Shown: positions 1 to 13,710, numbered from the stretch's first letter. The stretch: DNA of 64,000 nt from Gordionus sp. m RMFG-2023 (GCF_954871325.1 NC_088778.1:27017120-27081119); one strand, 5' to 3'. The notes: generated by a model not told the origin, from the letters alone. Program-made: numbers and translations.

Positions 1-358
1 GTATTTCAGGTGAAAATATTGCGAAGGGCAATATTTGAAACGATGAACTCTCTTACTATCAATAGTCATTTGAGCATATAGCTAGTTTCCATGTGTACAC
101 GGGTAGCTACAGCTTTCCCAAAAACTGGTGAACGATTCTCCAGTTTTTTAAATTTAAACCCATAATTCTTACCCCCCTCCTCAGCTTACTCCATATTTTC
201 AGCCATTAAAAGTTATGAAAATTGACAAGGAACATCATAGTGGAAACCCAATTAAATGGAAAAAAAAATTAAAGTTTTATTTACTTTTTTTTGTATAAAT
301 TATTTTTTTTCGATTTCAATTTAATAATTAAATACAAAATATAAACGATATTAAAATA
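1..358. other. AT-rich intergenic sequence
   Basis: No coding exon, RNA gene or recognisable element is visible here. The stretch is A/T-rich with homopolymer runs. It ends at the left arm of the foldback element that begins near 359. Confidence 0.5.
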
Positions 359-900
359 TATGTTTGCGTCAATGTGTTTCTTTTGGCAATGTGTTATTTT
401 TTTTCAACACTAAATCATTTTTTGAGCGCTTTTTTTTTAAATTTAAAAATTTAATTCCACAGAAAATGTAATCCAGCATGTTTAGGTAACCTATCTTATG
501 AATTGTAGATGTCATTTACAATTTATATGAAAATCAATGTAAAAATTAATATAAATTATATTAAGTTCAAAGGTTCATGACAAAATTGTCTGAAATTCAT
601 AGTAGTGTTGTTAAAGCCGATTCAGTATTTTATCCAGAAAAATATTACGCAAGCCTGAAAATTTTGTTCATGGAGAAGCAAAGGTCTAGACATATAGTAT
701 CGAAATTTCGAGGCTTAGTCAATATTTATCTGGCGAAAATATTGAGAGCCGTTTAACAACATCATAGGATAGGTATTCCAAACATGATGGAACACATTTC
801 CGATAAAATCAGATTTTTAATTTCAAAAAAACGCGGTCAAATAATGATTTAAAGTTGAAAAAATAGTACATTGCTGAAAAAACACATTGACGCTAACATG
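359..900. mobile_element. Foldback (long terminal inverted repeat) element, copy 1
   Basis: The left arm starts GTTTGCGTCAATGTG and the right arm ends CACATTGACGCTAAC. The arms are imperfect inverted repeats over about 150 bases. No transposase is visible, so this is a non-autonomous foldback element. A second copy lies at 53,281-54,040 and shares the whole body. This copy is interrupted in the middle (605-764) by a short TA-flanked element that the other copy lacks. The superfamily cannot be assigned because no clean target duplication is seen. Confidence 0.75.
605..764. mobile_element. Short TIR element, TA-target family, copy 1
   Basis: The ends are GTGTTGTTAAA and TTTAACAACATCA with TA on both sides, as in Tc1/mariner-type MITEs. 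The interior is partly palindromic (AATATTTTATCCAGAAAAAT versus AATATTTATCTGGCGAAAAT). It sits inside the foldback element at 359-900. Several more copies occur in this window, for example at 36,000, 37,848, 41,392 and 46,265. Confidence 0.8.
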
Positions 901-959
901 ATTTAATAAAAATGTATATATAAAATAATTAAAAATAACTATTAAAAAAAAGGTATATA

Positions 960-1240
960 TCAATCTAGAGGGGATTGTATGCTTAGGAAATTGGACATTT
1001 AGAAATCTGCTGAAGAAGGTGGACTCCTTCGGGGTCGCCTATAATCTGTCTCCCTTTTTTTGCCTATGATATTAAGGGCCCATTTCCGAACATACCTAAG
1101 GAGATTAATAATAAACAGTGTTTGTGAGGTCAGCATATTTGTTTTTTATAAGGACTTCTGCTTTTCGGTGGCGGAAAATGAGAGGGTAGACGTAGCTGCA
1201 AAATCGACACAAGTGTAATCCCAGGTCAGAATAATAAAAA
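960..1240 (-). mobile_element. Non-LTR retrotransposon fragment (3' end of ORF)
   Basis: Read on the minus strand, broken frames give YTCVDFAATSTLSF, MGPLI and then GDPEGVHLLQQIS. These resemble the region after the reverse transcriptase in many animal non-LTR elements. The same blocks recur at 32,095, 45,170, 47,570 and 48,290. The fragment is short and decayed, and neither a 5' end nor an A-rich tail is clear. Confidence 0.6.
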
Positions 1241-1249
1241 AAATTAGTC

Positions 1250-1795
1250 GTATTATACTTTTTAATATTCTGGAGAATTTAAGTTTAATTTTGTTCGCGA
1301 AAAAATTCAGATCAAAAAATTAAAATAAAGTTATTGTTAAATTTTTTTATAAATTTTTTATTTAATATTCTAGTCACTAAAACCTTTCTTTCTCAAATAA
1401 GCTATCGTATTTTTTCAAATCGTAATTTTTTTTTAAACTGCTTTCCAATTAGTTTCTTCGGTATTTCAAAATTTATAAAATAAATACAAATAATAAAAAT
1501 ATTGAACAAAAAAAGAACTATGAAAAAAATCTTTACAAAAATATTTAAAAAAAAACAACGGAAAGAAAAATCTCAAGGAAAAATAAAAAAATTGCAAGGA
1601 AATGGAAACTTATAAATATAAAATTTGCGGAGAGGGGAAAAGTTATCGTAGAATAAATCTGTATATTATTATATTATCAAAAATAAAAAATAAGGATATA
1701 ATATTTAAGGTTTAAGAAAGTTATATTTTTATTTGTATACACGTATTTAATCTAAGGGAGTCAGTAAGATTTAAGAAGGGTAGAAAATCTTTTCT
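1250..1795. other. A/T-rich low-complexity intergenic sequence
   Basis: Mostly A-runs and T-runs. No exon or element is supported. Confidence 0.5.
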
Positions 1796-1796
1796 T

Positions 1797-2040
1797 CTCG
1801 GTAGAGATCAGCAAGTGGATCGAATGGGACTTGGCCTGGGACAAAATATACCGGAATGAGCCGGCAATTTAAAAAAAGAAATCTTACAATTGGTGATGTT
1901 TATTTTATTTTAACTAAATAGAAATGTTTTATCTAGCCCCGGCTGGGCATAAAAATAAATAAAAATATCTGGCCGTATATGGGCTTTAAAAATTTTGACC
2001 CGGGTTTTGGGTAAGGGCAAAATTAGGGAGGTCTTGTAGG
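1797..2040. mobile_element. Degenerate GC-rich hAT-like short element
   Basis: The left edge reads TAGAGATCAGCA, close to the TAGTGATCTGC terminus of the copy at 52,510. The interior has GC-rich patches (GGCTGGGC, GACCCGGG) in an AT-rich frame. The right end is not clear, so this is a weak member of the family. Confidence 0.4.
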
Positions 2041-4159
2041 GATATACCTAAAACATATTTTAGTAGTATTGGCACTCCAAACTATAATAGATAAACATCT
2101 AAGAGTTTCTTTATTATCGTGAATGAATGATATAGATATTATTGCCATGTTATTATTTTACCCTAAAAACCAATAATGGCGAAAATTAGGAATACTTGCC
2201 ATATGACCCCCCTCCACTCCCCTTCTCCCCGACCTAAACTAATCAAAATAAAAAAAAACTAACTATTCGTATTCAAAAAACCATCGTTATGGCGAATGGA
2301 GCACTGACAAATTGATGAAACACTTTTGAAAAAGGTATTTTCAACAAACCTCAATATGGAAGATTATTATAAAAAATTAATACATATATATTTTTTAGAG
2401 AGAATTTTAATTTAATTTTGACAAATGGTATGTGTAGGTGAAGAAGAGAGATATCGGAGATCTGCAGGACCCAGCCCATAAAACAGGGCCGGCGGATTTA
2501 CAAAGTAAAGAAACACATTTGAGATTATTAAATATGGAAAGGTTTAAGGATTGCAGATGTTAAAGATACATTTGGATGTGGTCCTTTGTACATGAACTGG
2601 TTAAAATCACATGTGAATCGATTGGAAAATGTGGGGGCTTTGGTGGTAGAAAGTAAACGAAGGAGAATGGAGAGGGGGGATGTTAACATTAAATGGAAAT
2701 AACATTTGTTAATGATGATATGCAGAAACATAAAGAAAAAGATTTTGAATAAATTATATTATACAACCAAAAAGTCCCCTCTATAAATATAATAGTAAAT
2801 TATAACATTTCACAAATGAATTTTTTTTCTACTTCAAATTATGCAACATCTTGTGTATATTGGAATAATGATATATTAGATAATATCGAATCCCGTTCAA
2901 TAATAAAGGTCTTACAAAAATGTCCAAAAATAAAATAATGGGAGGACATACATAAACGTGACATTAACGCTCCATTAAAAAAAGGCATGCCGTTAAGAGA
3001 ATCTGCATCCTTTTTTCTTTATAGAATTCTAAATAATTGTGTCATTTTTAAGCTAAAAAGAATTAGCATATGTGTACCTCTACGCATATTTCAAAACGGT
3101 ATCTTCACCTTACTAGAGAAAATCTATCATTCCGTGCTGTTAAAATCATCTAACTTTGGCCATATCTAAGTTTTTATCCTTAAAAAAAATCGACTCAGTA
3201 GATAGGAGATTCAAATTGGAGGGGTTCAAGTCAATGTTTTAGAAACTTGGCTCTGTCGCGCCATCTTAGAAATTGGCTCCAAAAAAAGTGATTTAACAAC
3301 TCTATATCTATAATAATAACAACACAAACCAAAAAAAGAGTGTCCTAACAGCTTTTTAGAATAGAATACTTCATTCAAAATTAAGACGAGTTTTAGCCCC
3401 GTCAATATCAACGTTTGTAATTGTGCATTCATATAATAGGGGAAAAAATTTGTTTATGATATAGAAAACGATATGTAGCGTATATCGTGTGAATACACAC
3501 TTGTTTTGGTTTATATAAATTTCCCATTTTTTTTTAAAGAAAATTTATAGTGTTCGAGACAAATTTCAATTACAAATAATTACATAAAAGGAAGTGAAAA
3601 TATTGGGAAAATATATATTTATTTATATAAAATATTTGTAAATGAATTTTTTTTTTTTAAAAAAACCAAAAATAATAATTTTTTATAATTTTTTATTTTT
3701 TAATAACTCGTTAACCCAATACTTTTTATAATGGAAAAAAAAATCAAACACTTTACAATTTTACTTTTTATATAATTTATAAATATGAGAATATTAATAA
3801 TGAAATAACATGATATTTATGATATATTTTCCATCAATATAATATATTTTTTTAAAAAAAACTTAATTATGAATGACTAAAAAGAAATACGATATCGTCC
3901 TTCCTATCTGATATTGATAATTATGGAATATCGATCGTTAAAAAGAAAAGGATACCATGAGTTCGTTCTTATTTTTCTTTATGGTATATATAATACTTTT
4001 TAGATATATAAAAATACGTAAAGTGACACTCCGTAACCTTTTGCGACTTTCTAGGGATGACATAACCATCAATGTGAAACGTCATTGATATCTTAAAATT
4101 AGAAAGAAAGTTTTTTTTTTCAATCAGATTAAGTTATTCTCGCCAGGGGCTTCACTTAA
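2041..4159. other. Intergenic region without supported genes
   Basis: Only short chance reading frames occur here. There is no family similarity, splice-linked exon or clear repeat boundary. Long runs of A and T dominate 3,540-3,870. Confidence 0.45.
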
Positions 4160-4568
4160 TAGTGATCTGCCCGAAATTTTTTTTAAAAAAGTTTTGCCGG
4201 CCCGGTCCGAACCCGAAATTTATTTTAAAAAAATTTACCGGCCCGGCCAGGCCCGAATTTATTTAAATATAGAAATTAATTTTTATAATTACTTAAAATA
4301 AAAGACATATGTTATATAGCGTTTAGTTTCAATAAATTAAAAAATTTTATTTACATAAAAAATTCAATATAAAATTGATAAATTTAGATATATTTAATAA
4401 AATTTCCAAGGTCCGACCTGACCCGGTCCGATATTTTTAAAAAATATTATACCCGGCCCGAACCCGATTATTTTAAATAGAATTAGGCCCGAGCCCGGCC
4501 CGAAATCCGTTTGGGCCTGGCCGGACTCGTGCCGGGTACGGGCCGGGCCTAACTTTGCAGATCTCTAA
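4160..4568. mobile_element. GC-rich hAT-like MITE
   Basis: The ends are TAGTGATCTGC and GCAGATCTCTA, inverted repeats with a mismatch. Between them are blocks of GGCCCGGCCCGAA-type sequence at both sides of an AT-rich core. The AT core (about 4,255-4,420) is nearly the same as that at 52,620-52,770. The TIR form matches hAT-type ends, and the copy at 52,510 has an 8-base target duplication. This copy has no clear duplication left. Confidence 0.7.
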
Positions 4569-7299
4569 CATAAATCTTTTATTTTAGAGGGGTAAAGAGG
4601 TGATGTCTCAATTTTTTTAAATGTTATTTAGAACGAAAATATATAAACAATATTTTCTTTTTTTATTGACTTCTAATCTCTTTATATCAGGAATTATTTG
4701 TTTAAAACTGTGTCCAATAAAAAAATAATTTTAGGGCCACGTTAAATTTTCTATTAAAAATGCTGTTTTAAATTTATTTTAATATTAAAAAAAATTTACA
4801 TATAATAAAAATTAAACAATATTTGTTTTTTTCGAGTACCATAAGTTTATTAACGTCTAAAAAAACGGTAAGCGTAAAATAATTTCCCCGAAAAAGGCAA
4901 TTATTTTTAGGGAAAAGATATTTTCGAAATTTTTTTAAAAAAAAAATTCCGGGAAATCATTTTAGGTGATTCCAACTGGTCATGCATAGCAAGCATATTC
5001 ATAAATAATAAAATTCGTACAAATATTAATTGACAAAAAAAAATCAATTCGTTTCTGGCAATCGTTGATTGTACATATGCTATTTTTTTAGAGGTTTTGT
5101 CGCGAAAAATGTTATTCGCGATGCAGAAGAAATTAAACTATAAACAATGAAAATAGAATTTCTAATATTTCGTTCACTAAGAAAAGAAAGAAAGAAAGAG
5201 AAAAGAAAAGAAAGAAAGAAAAGAAAGAAAGAAAGAAAGAAAGAAAGGAAAAGAAAGAAAGAAACTTAATAATTTTTAGCAGATATACTTCAATAAGGTC
5301 ATCTAAGATCTAAATTATAATGTATAAAAAAAGGATTTAATTATGATAGAATTTTAAGAAAAAAAATCTGAAGCGGAATGAAATGAATATCAATTTTTAT
5401 AATAATATCTCTTTTTTTTGTAATTCATTTATCATTATATCCAAAATGGTATAATAAATATGACATTTGTATAAAAAATGATAATATGTTCATTTAGATG
5501 TGGAAGAAACGATATCCACTCGTATAGAGTTATTTAACAATGAAGTTCGTTTTTTTTATCTTCCTAGAATGAGTAAAGGTTATAAATATAAAGCATATAT
5601 ACTAAAATTTGGCTTAAGATTAAAAAAAAATAAAGAAAAAAAGGCCGGGCTGTGTCCTAGGTCGACTTAATTTGGTTACTTAATTGCTTTTTAGTACCTA
5701 AAAAGTATTTGAACAAGGGCACCTTAATTTGGCTTGTTTTAAGTAAGAACAGGTTAGTCTTTTTTTTTTAAAATAAGTATACTTAAAGAAGCCATAAAAA
5801 GTCAATTTTGTTCAAAATTAGATCTTAATAGAAAAAAAATCATATAGTAAATAACATAATTATCAGAATAAAGATGTTATTCTGATTAGTACATGAAATA
5901 TATAAGGTATAATTATATATATTTTTATGATAAATTTAATTTCTTTGCACAAATAAAACTAAATTTTGTTTATTTTAATATAAAGGTGGTATTCATTACC
6001 ACATCCTGATATAATAATGTAAGTAGATTAGCAACCAATCTCATGATTAACTTATAATATATACAAATCAAAAACATTTCATTCTAATAACTAGCCTAGT
6101 CCAGTACATCCGAGTTTTAAGGGTTCATATCTTTCAAGGTGAAATATTTTTAATGTTTTTTTTTGAAAAAATGAATTTGATACAAAATTTTATAATAATA
6201 CGGAAACTGCATAATTTTTTAAACATCTAATTGGTGTTACTAATGCGTTAGATTTATTGGAGATATAATTTTATAAAAAAATCACTATTATTAATTTTTT
6301 TCGAATTTGACAAAATGAGACACTATAATGAGTGGCATTTTTTTTTAAATTGAACGACCTAATTAACTAATTGCTTTTCAAGTTCCTTATTAAATATATT
6401 TCATTCCTTATATTTATAAGATATCCCAAATAAAATTTTTATTCGCAATTTTATTATCTACTTTATATTTTTAAATTATTTATTATTAATTAATATATTC
6501 TTAATTTCTCCCTCATAGTAAACGCTTTTATAACTTAAAATGGAGAAATAATTTTTATGGAATTGTTAACGCTAATATGCGCTCTAGCAGCCTATACTGA
6601 TTCACAAGAAAGATCTCGAATAAAGGAAATATGTTTGCATCGTAATGATAAAAGATGGTTTCAAAATTTATTGATATCATGAGTATCTACAGATCAGACA
6701 CAATTGCTTAATAACAAGATTCGTTGATTTGTAAGGTTATAAAATTCAAAATGATCCCAACTGTGACCATCATTTGATTGACGATAACTGATTAGCATTG
6801 ACAAGCTGTTGTGGTCAGATATTATAATCCTTACTGGATAGAACTATGAGTTGGGCAAGCCACACTCTTATCGAATAGGCCATTAACGCTTTCCAAAAAT
6901 CACGATTTTATTTTAGCTATGTATTATAATCAAATTTGGCAGTATCTATCCAAATGGAAAATATACAAAATCCCAAATAAACCTCAATAGCACCCCCTAC
7001 CCTTCTTATTGAGGTAAGCGAATATTTATTTCTAATAAATAATATTTTCCCGATCGCGACTCATCCCAGACCTTTGAATATTTAACTAATAAATGTTATA
7101 ATAAATTTAATCTGCCAAAATATGCTTGGTTAATTTTGTTTTTACGAGATAGGCTCGTAATATAAAAATTTATAGGCTTAACATATTTTTCATCTCAAAG
7201 AGTCTGATTAAAGGGGTCGCTCAATCTTATAGGAAGGGGGGGGGGGTCGGCCATGTGAACAAATATAAAAATTAGGACTAGCATAGGATGAAATAACTG
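4569..7299. other. Intergenic region with a microsatellite and a repeat fragment
   Basis: No gene is supported. An AAAG-rich microsatellite lies at 5,181-5,264. Around 6,885-6,950 is a fragment (CTTTCCAAAAATCACGATTT and then TTTGGCAGTATCTATCC) of the tRNA-core TIR element described at 53,665. The rest is AT-rich. Confidence 0.5.
5181..5264. repeat. AAAG/GAAA microsatellite
   Basis: A run of GAAA and GAAAGAAA units with occasional extra A or G bases. Confidence 0.9.
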
Positions 7300-7985
7300 C
7301 TCATTGTAGAATCACTTACGTAGTGATATTTTGCTATTGTAGAATCACTAATATAATGATTTTTAAGAGATGTGATTATTAGAATAATTTTTATATATTT
7401 TTACATATTTTTACAATATTTTTTCCATATCATGTTATATTTAAATTATTTAAATACTATATTCTATAAAAATTCTTTTATCTAAATTTTTTTCTAATAT
7501 TTTTTAAAAAATATAATCAGTTCTTATGTAATATTATTGTGATTCTTAATTAAAAAAAAAATTATTTTATAAATTTATGGCTTCAAGTATATTGGCCGCC
7601 ATGATAAAAATATTCAAATATATTGGCAGTCATTTTAGATTTGTAAAAAATAATAGATTTCATCGCTTCAAATATATTGGCGTATTTTATTTGTAAAAAA
7701 AATCATTCAATATAGATTATATCGCTTCAATATATTGGGGGCCATGTTAGGTTTTTATCACTTCAGATATACTGGAAGCCATTTTAGATTTGTAAAAAAA
7801 TTTGTAAAAAATTCATTTAGTATAGATTTCGTCGCTTCAAATATATTGGGGGCCATCTTAGATTTGTAAAAAAAATTACTTAAATTTTATAATTATTTGT
7901 GAAGGTTTGGGTTCGGTCATAAATTATCCCTACCGTAGTATTTTTAGATAATACCGATTTCACAATATTTTGCAGAACCGGATTA
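7300..7985. repeat. Minisatellite-bearing element, copy 1
   Basis: The left side has short repeats of the type ATTGTAGAATCACTT. These are followed by about five diverged units with the core CGCTTCAAATATATTGGGGG at about 7,577, 7,661, 7,721, 7,757 and 7,830. The right side (TACCGTAGTATTTT, CACAATATTTTG) resembles the right end of the better copy at 49,972-50,960. The exact ends are not clear here. Confidence 0.65.
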
Positions 7986-9734
7986 TCAACCAACCAGTTG
8001 GAAAATCATTTAACATCCATTTGCTTCTCATTGGAGGGTCTTAGATTTGTTTTTAATCGCAACTATTACTGGCGCCGTAATGTAAATTTGCTGCCTTCCT
8101 AACGCTGCGGGAAAAGTTTTTAATATTTTATTCAAAAAAAGAAATGTAATCAAAATTTAGAAACTCCTTTTTATGGCTAAAAAGGTAAGTAGGACAGTCA
8201 CATTTTGCAAATTGTGTCAAAATTGTTCAAAACTCCGGGAGGCAAAATAATCATATCCACTGAACCGAGCAGATAAAATAATGAGGGGTGGGAGGAAGGA
8301 AATCGGGCAACTGGGCCTAAGTATTTATGTTGGTATCTGATAAAAAAAAAATATATATTACTTACAATGTTACATAAATATAATAATTTATTGATCCATT
8401 TATTTTGTTCGTTAAATTTTTTTTGTTGCGAATCCAATCAAAATCAAATCAACAAACAAAAAAAAATTCATAATAATATTTTATTATGAATGAATTTTTA
8501 ATAGAATATATATTTTTTTAAGAAAAACGTGGTTGTCTTGTTTGTGTGAAACTTTGACTTTTATATAAAATAAAAATTGGAAAATTAATTTTTTTTGTTA
8601 TTTTTTTTTTGTTTTGTGATTTAAAAATCAAATAAATAAATAATTATTTATCAAATTTCAAATAGATAATTTCAAGTTGACTGATTTTATATGTTGCATT
8701 TGCATTTAATTTCCCACTACATATATATTTTTTTTAAAAAAAATAAAATATCAAATTTTTATGATTCTTTTTAATCCACAAAATAAATAAAAATTTTAAA
8801 ATAGGATGTAACTATTTTACATTTATATTAAGTTCGATGATGATAATTGTTTTTTTTTTCCAAATCATAAATTTTTTCTTTGTTAAAAAAAAATTTCTAA
8901 ATAAAATATATCGTTTTCAATTAATTAATCCTGCTTATTTATTCATAACAATAATTTTAAAAAATATATCTTTCGAAACATGATACACTTTGCTTTACAC
9001 AATACAATATAACCCGAGCTCATGACGTTCCATTAGCCCCTCTGAGATAGTCATCTAAATCTTCCTGGGGACGGGGTAACTTGGGTGATGGGGGGGGGGC
9101 ACTCTTAGTCAACATACATAATCATAATTAAATCGTTTTATATTTTAGTCATCTGGGGGACTCGGAGCCATTGACTATAAAGGGAACTGTATCATCTTAT
9201 AACCGTTTTTCGGAGCGGCAGTTTTTAACTTTGTGTGACTGGTTAAAACAAATGTGACAAAAGTGCGCGATCGTGATAAGAAGAGTTTTAAAAAAAATAT
9301 AATACGATCGAATAAAAAATATAAATTAACGGCAAAATAGTTCTTCTTCCTATCTTGTAATACTTTAAAATTTATTATAACACTTATCTGTTTTAATTAT
9401 TTATTTATTTTTAGCGCCAACGAGAATTAGGGCCAAATATCAAATTTGAATAATGGTTTTAAGGTTAGGCTTTTAGGCGGTAAATTATTATATGATCAAA
9501 TCAATTTATATATTATTTCGATAAGTAGGTGTGACTGTCACGATCATGGCCAATAATTATACATTAAAAAGAGAAGTATTAATCTAATATTATAGATATA
9601 AAGATGCGAGGATTTGGGGTCTCTCAATTTAAATCATCCACGAGGGTGATTTAAAAAATTTTTTTTTACAATTTCAATGAACCCTTTTGTGTAATTTTTT
9701 CAATTTGCATAAAAAAAAATCGTATATATAAATC
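7986..9734. other. Intergenic region without supported genes
   Basis: AT-rich, with two G-rich patches near 9,060-9,100 (including a G run). No exon, RNA gene or bounded repeat was recognised. Confidence 0.45.
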
Positions 9735-9992
9735 AGAGACTAGCAGGCCCGGCCCTAAGCACCCTGCCCCCCCCCCAGGTAGATGGCGCGGGCCGTATTT
9801 TAATTTTTTTAAATGGGCCTATCCGGCCTCGAAATTTTTTAAAATATACCCGGGCTGGGCTGTATATATTAAAACCAAATATTTTAAATCGCCATTATTA
9901 ACTATAAAAATTTAAAATGTATATAGTATATTTTTAAAAAAAAAATCTGGAGGCCGGGACATGCAAATGGTAGCTCTCTGCAGATCTCTGAT
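9735..9992. mobile_element. GC-rich hAT-like MITE, degenerate
   Basis: It begins CAGAGACTAGCAGGCCCGG and ends CTCTGCAGATCTCTG. The edges are GC-rich and the core AT-rich, as in the copies at 4,160 and 52,510. No target duplication is readable. Confidence 0.6.
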
Positions 9993-11888
9993 AATTCAAA
10001 ACGTTAAAGGCCAAATTGTTCTGATGCTGAGAATACATTCCCTATAAAATCGAGATTTTAAATTTTAAAAATCATCCAAGGAAATGATTTTTTATGAATC
10101 CTCATCTTCCATAAAAAAAGGACAAGGGGCGCAACAATAAAGGGGGGGGGGGATTCCCTTCCCCTATCATTTGCCTGTTTTCGTAAATATCATTTTAAAC
10201 TAATAAAAAAATTCCTTCCTATACCCCCTCTCTCCAAAGTGTAAATACAATATAATATATCATTATAAAAAAAATATTGAAATAAATTTTTAAAATAAGG
10301 GCTATAATTCAAAATTATTTTTTTTAAAAAAGCATTAATATTATTTTTTATAAAAATCTAGAACTCTGTAAGCCTACAATAAGTGGACCTAAAAGACCTC
10401 CAATAAAATTATGGGGAAAACCTCACATAATAGTGCCCGCTAAACTATATTATATATCGAAGATTTTTTTTTAAAAAAAAGGATATAATCAATGATTTTG
10501 AGATTAAACGAATCACTGACATAAATTTCCTTGATAAAAAGAGCCTGAAAATTACTACGGACAAAAATAAAGGTGGAGAAAAATACCCAAGGGCAAGTTG
10601 ACGCCGGACAGAAATATTATAATTTTCAAAAAATCTGATTATAGGGAAACATTTTTTAAAATGATTCATTTTTAAGCATTTTAGAAAATTTCTAAAATTG
10701 GGAATATTTAGGACGGGTGTGTTTTTGTCCGCCCGGGGTACTTTTGTCTAGGGTATTTCTATCCGTGATTCCTTTGATTTATATATAGCAAAATATGAAA
10801 AGGATTTGTACCTTTTTATCGATCCCATGGTTCGAGTTTTGTCCATGTTTAATGAATTTATTGACGATGTTACTACTATGATGTTTATTGTGAGTTGGAT
10901 GATCATGTTTTAGCATCATAACGACGCAGTGAATAAGGAATAAAATGATTATTAAGAGTCAACCACAATGAATGTCCTATAAATTATATCGAATCAAATC
11001 ACAATTAATTTGATTTTAAAAAAAAATCACAGTTTTACGGAATGGAGAGGATTAATTAATTTAAGAACCCGAAAAATAATTATATTTATTTAACATTTTC
11101 TTTTTGTAAAAAATTAATAATATATTTTTTCTATTTCATTTTATTAAAAAAATTTCCAAAATCAATAATTGTTATATTACTTTTTATCGTGACATTTAAA
11201 TATTTTTATTTATTTTTTTAAAAATCTTATTTGTTTTATAGGATTATTTTTTAGAGATCAGCAAATGGGGAATAACGAAGATTAATTAAAGAATCATTCT
11301 CAGCTGAATATAACTATAACGGATAAAATTTTAATATCTTGGGAATTTTTTTAATTCCGAAAATTTCGCAAAATCATGGAAATGGATACGTAATAGAAGA
11401 ATAAAAATATTACAATATAAAAAAATATATTAATATACATATATTATATCATATGTGCTTGTGACTTTTTTAAGATGATTTTGACTATTTTAAAAAAATT
11501 ATTATTTTGTCATATCAAAATAATAAATTATAATTATTTTTTTTAGGAAATATTCTTTTTGTAACATTTTAACGACACACAAGAACTCTGTCACTATAGA
11601 ATCGATAATTTTTTAAAATTTAATTTTAAAAATTATAGTTGGATCCCCTCTCCATTCAAAACGTTGGATTATAATAAAGGAAAAAGGCATGGGCCAGAAT
11701 CTTCCTAATCACCCCCCCCCCCCAAGCCAAGATGCTGAGACCGCTTTAAATGAATATTAAACTAACGATAACTACCCTGAATTAATAAGAAAATTCCACC
11801 ACTGTATTGTTGCATGATTGGAACTGAAACGAAAGGAGAGTTAGTAAGGAGTTGTGCATTCAAGGAGAGAGCATGCCAGTTATAAATA
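9993..11888. other. Intergenic region without supported genes
   Basis: AT-rich, with a G run near 10,141 and a C run near 11,711. Reading frames here are short and unlike any family I know. Confidence 0.45.
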
Positions 11889-12095
11889 GTGTCTGTTTGT
11901 TTTTTGAGCTGATTTTTAAAAACGGCTATCTCAATATTTTGTCCAGAAAAATATTATGTAAGATTTTGGTCATAGATCCGCAAAGGTTTATACATCCATT
12001 AACAAAATCTCGAGGCATTGGCAATATTTTTCTGGCTAAAATATCGATTTAGCCGTTTTAAAATATGGGCCCAAACCGAGCCGTTAGTCATAAAC
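11889..12095. mobile_element. Short TIR element, TA-target family, degenerate copy
   Basis: Shares the body of the family: CAATATTTTGTCCAGAAAAA, then AAATCTCGAGGCATTGGCAA, then TTTTTCTGGCTAAAATATCG. The termini are worn and the right boundary is approximate. Confidence 0.6.
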
Positions 12096-12329
12096 TCGCT
12101 CATGCGTTTACGTACGAAATCGATTCACTTACCGGGTGGGATATTGGATTTATGGAGGTCACATTTTTGAATAATGGTTATTTTTGAATAATGGTTATTT
12201 TCAAATAACACTCCCCAAAATTAATTAACATAAGTTATACACTGTGTGAATATATAATCTAGTGTTTTTTTTGTGTATTAAAATCATAATATAAAATCAA
12301 TGAAATTTTAAATTCTAATGCGATAAAAA

Positions 12330-12485
12330 TTTAAAATGGCCAATTTGGTTTGGTATCGGGGTTCGCAATTTTAGGCGCTGCCAGGGGCTGTAAAGACCAA
12401 ACTCGTATTCTGTTTCGGGCCTGGTATAGGTACCGAGCTTATGGCCCGGTTTGCAAGACTTTGTTGGTTTATTACAAAATCAACT
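12330..12485. other. GC-richer island of unknown nature
   Basis: About 150 bases of more balanced composition in AT-rich surroundings. It contains TTTGGTATCGGGG on the left and CCTGGTATAGGTACCGAGC further right, which are weakly inverted relative to each other. It may be a worn transposon end or a former exon. No protein similarity was seen. Confidence 0.3.
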
Positions 12486-13149
12486 TAAAGTCCAGGAGAG
12501 TCGAGAAGATATCAATTTTTTATGTTTTGACTTTTTTTTAAAATATTATTTTAAAATGTAATGACAATGCAATAAAACTGTTCCTTTTTTTAAAAAAATT
12601 GAACAATCATTTACTATAATAAAAATTCTTTTCGTAAATTTGAATTAGGGTGATACAATTATATTCAAAAATCAATCATTCATCGCAATAAAGAAAAAAA
12701 TTAATCAAATTGCACTCAATTTTCCCCTTCGGCTATTCAATTTACGTCAATGAATAATAAATAACTTTTAAAATAAAATCATTTTAAAGGGCTAATTAAT
12801 TCTTTGAAATGACAAGATTTTTCTACGTCAAATATAATATTTCTCCGAAACAAATTGGTGATATTTATTATTACCTCATCTATCATTTTAATTGAACCAA
12901 AATAACTTATCGATGCTTTTTCCTAGCCTAAGGGCTGGGAAAGCCCTACAAAAAAATTTGTGTTTTTGAATATATTTTTTGTTTTCTAAATGTGATTTCT
13001 TTGATTTTGAAATTATAAAAATATAACTTTCTTGACTTCGTGTTTCGTTTCGGTTTGATTTTTTTTTTTAAATAGTTTTTAATTTTTTTAAAAATATTCT
13101 TTATTTTTAAACCGCATAAGATGAATTTTGAACGTGAATATATATTTTT

Positions 13150-13710
13150 GGTTAATGATAGATACTGCCGAGTCAACATAATAACAATTTTTCAAATTAA
13201 CAACCTGCTAAACATCGATCAAAGTTTATTAAAATTCAATAAGATTCACTTATTTTTTAATATATATATATTTACGGAATCACGGGGTCGAGACCGATCT
13301 AGTATCTATCATCTCCCCAAGGACAAAACCACCAAGTTTGCTTCAGAAAAAAAAATGATCTTTATTGGATTCGAATTCGAACCCAGAAACAATTAAGTGG
13401 CGCTCTTATCGCAGAGCGAATTCCAAAAATCAGCCCCTTTAAAATATGAGTGGATTTTTAAAAAAGAACCCGATTATGATTTAAGCCAAAATAATGTTAT
13501 GTAAGCATGGAGATCCTCATAAATGTCAGAAAAGTTTGGACGTCTATTTTCTAAATCTCTAGGCTTACTTAATATTATTTTGGCTAAAATTTTTATCGTG
13601 TCCTTTTTTAAAATCGACACAAATTGAGATTTTTAACAAGACTAGCAATATCAATCCCAATCAAAAATAAATAAAATACCAATTTGATAAGGCAGTGACT
13701 ATTATAAACC
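13150..13710 (-). mobile_element. tRNA-core TIR element, copy 1 (interrupted)
   Basis: The left end is GGTTAATGATAGATACTGCC and the right end GGCAGTGACTATTATAAACC. The flanking nine bases are TATATTTTT and TAAATATTT, a worn candidate target duplication. Inside, in minus orientation, is a tRNA-like segment whose B box is read as GGGTTCGAA at about 13,371-13,385. A TA-target MITE interrupts the element at about 13,430-13,646. The open frame across 13,121-13,396 lies inside this element and is not a gene. Confidence 0.75.
13430..13646. mobile_element. Short TIR element, TA-target family, nested copy
   Basis: Contains the family core (ATAATGTTATGTAAGCATGG, CTCTAGGCTTACTTAATATT, TTTGGCTAAAAT) and ends TTTTTAACAAGAC before TA. 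It is nested in the tRNA-core element, so it inserted later. The left boundary is approximate. Confidence 0.6.

Noticed and set aside
13121-13396. A 91-codon plus-strand frame
   Set aside because: It lies within the tRNA-core transposon and partly antisense to its tRNA-like part. The translation resembles nothing.
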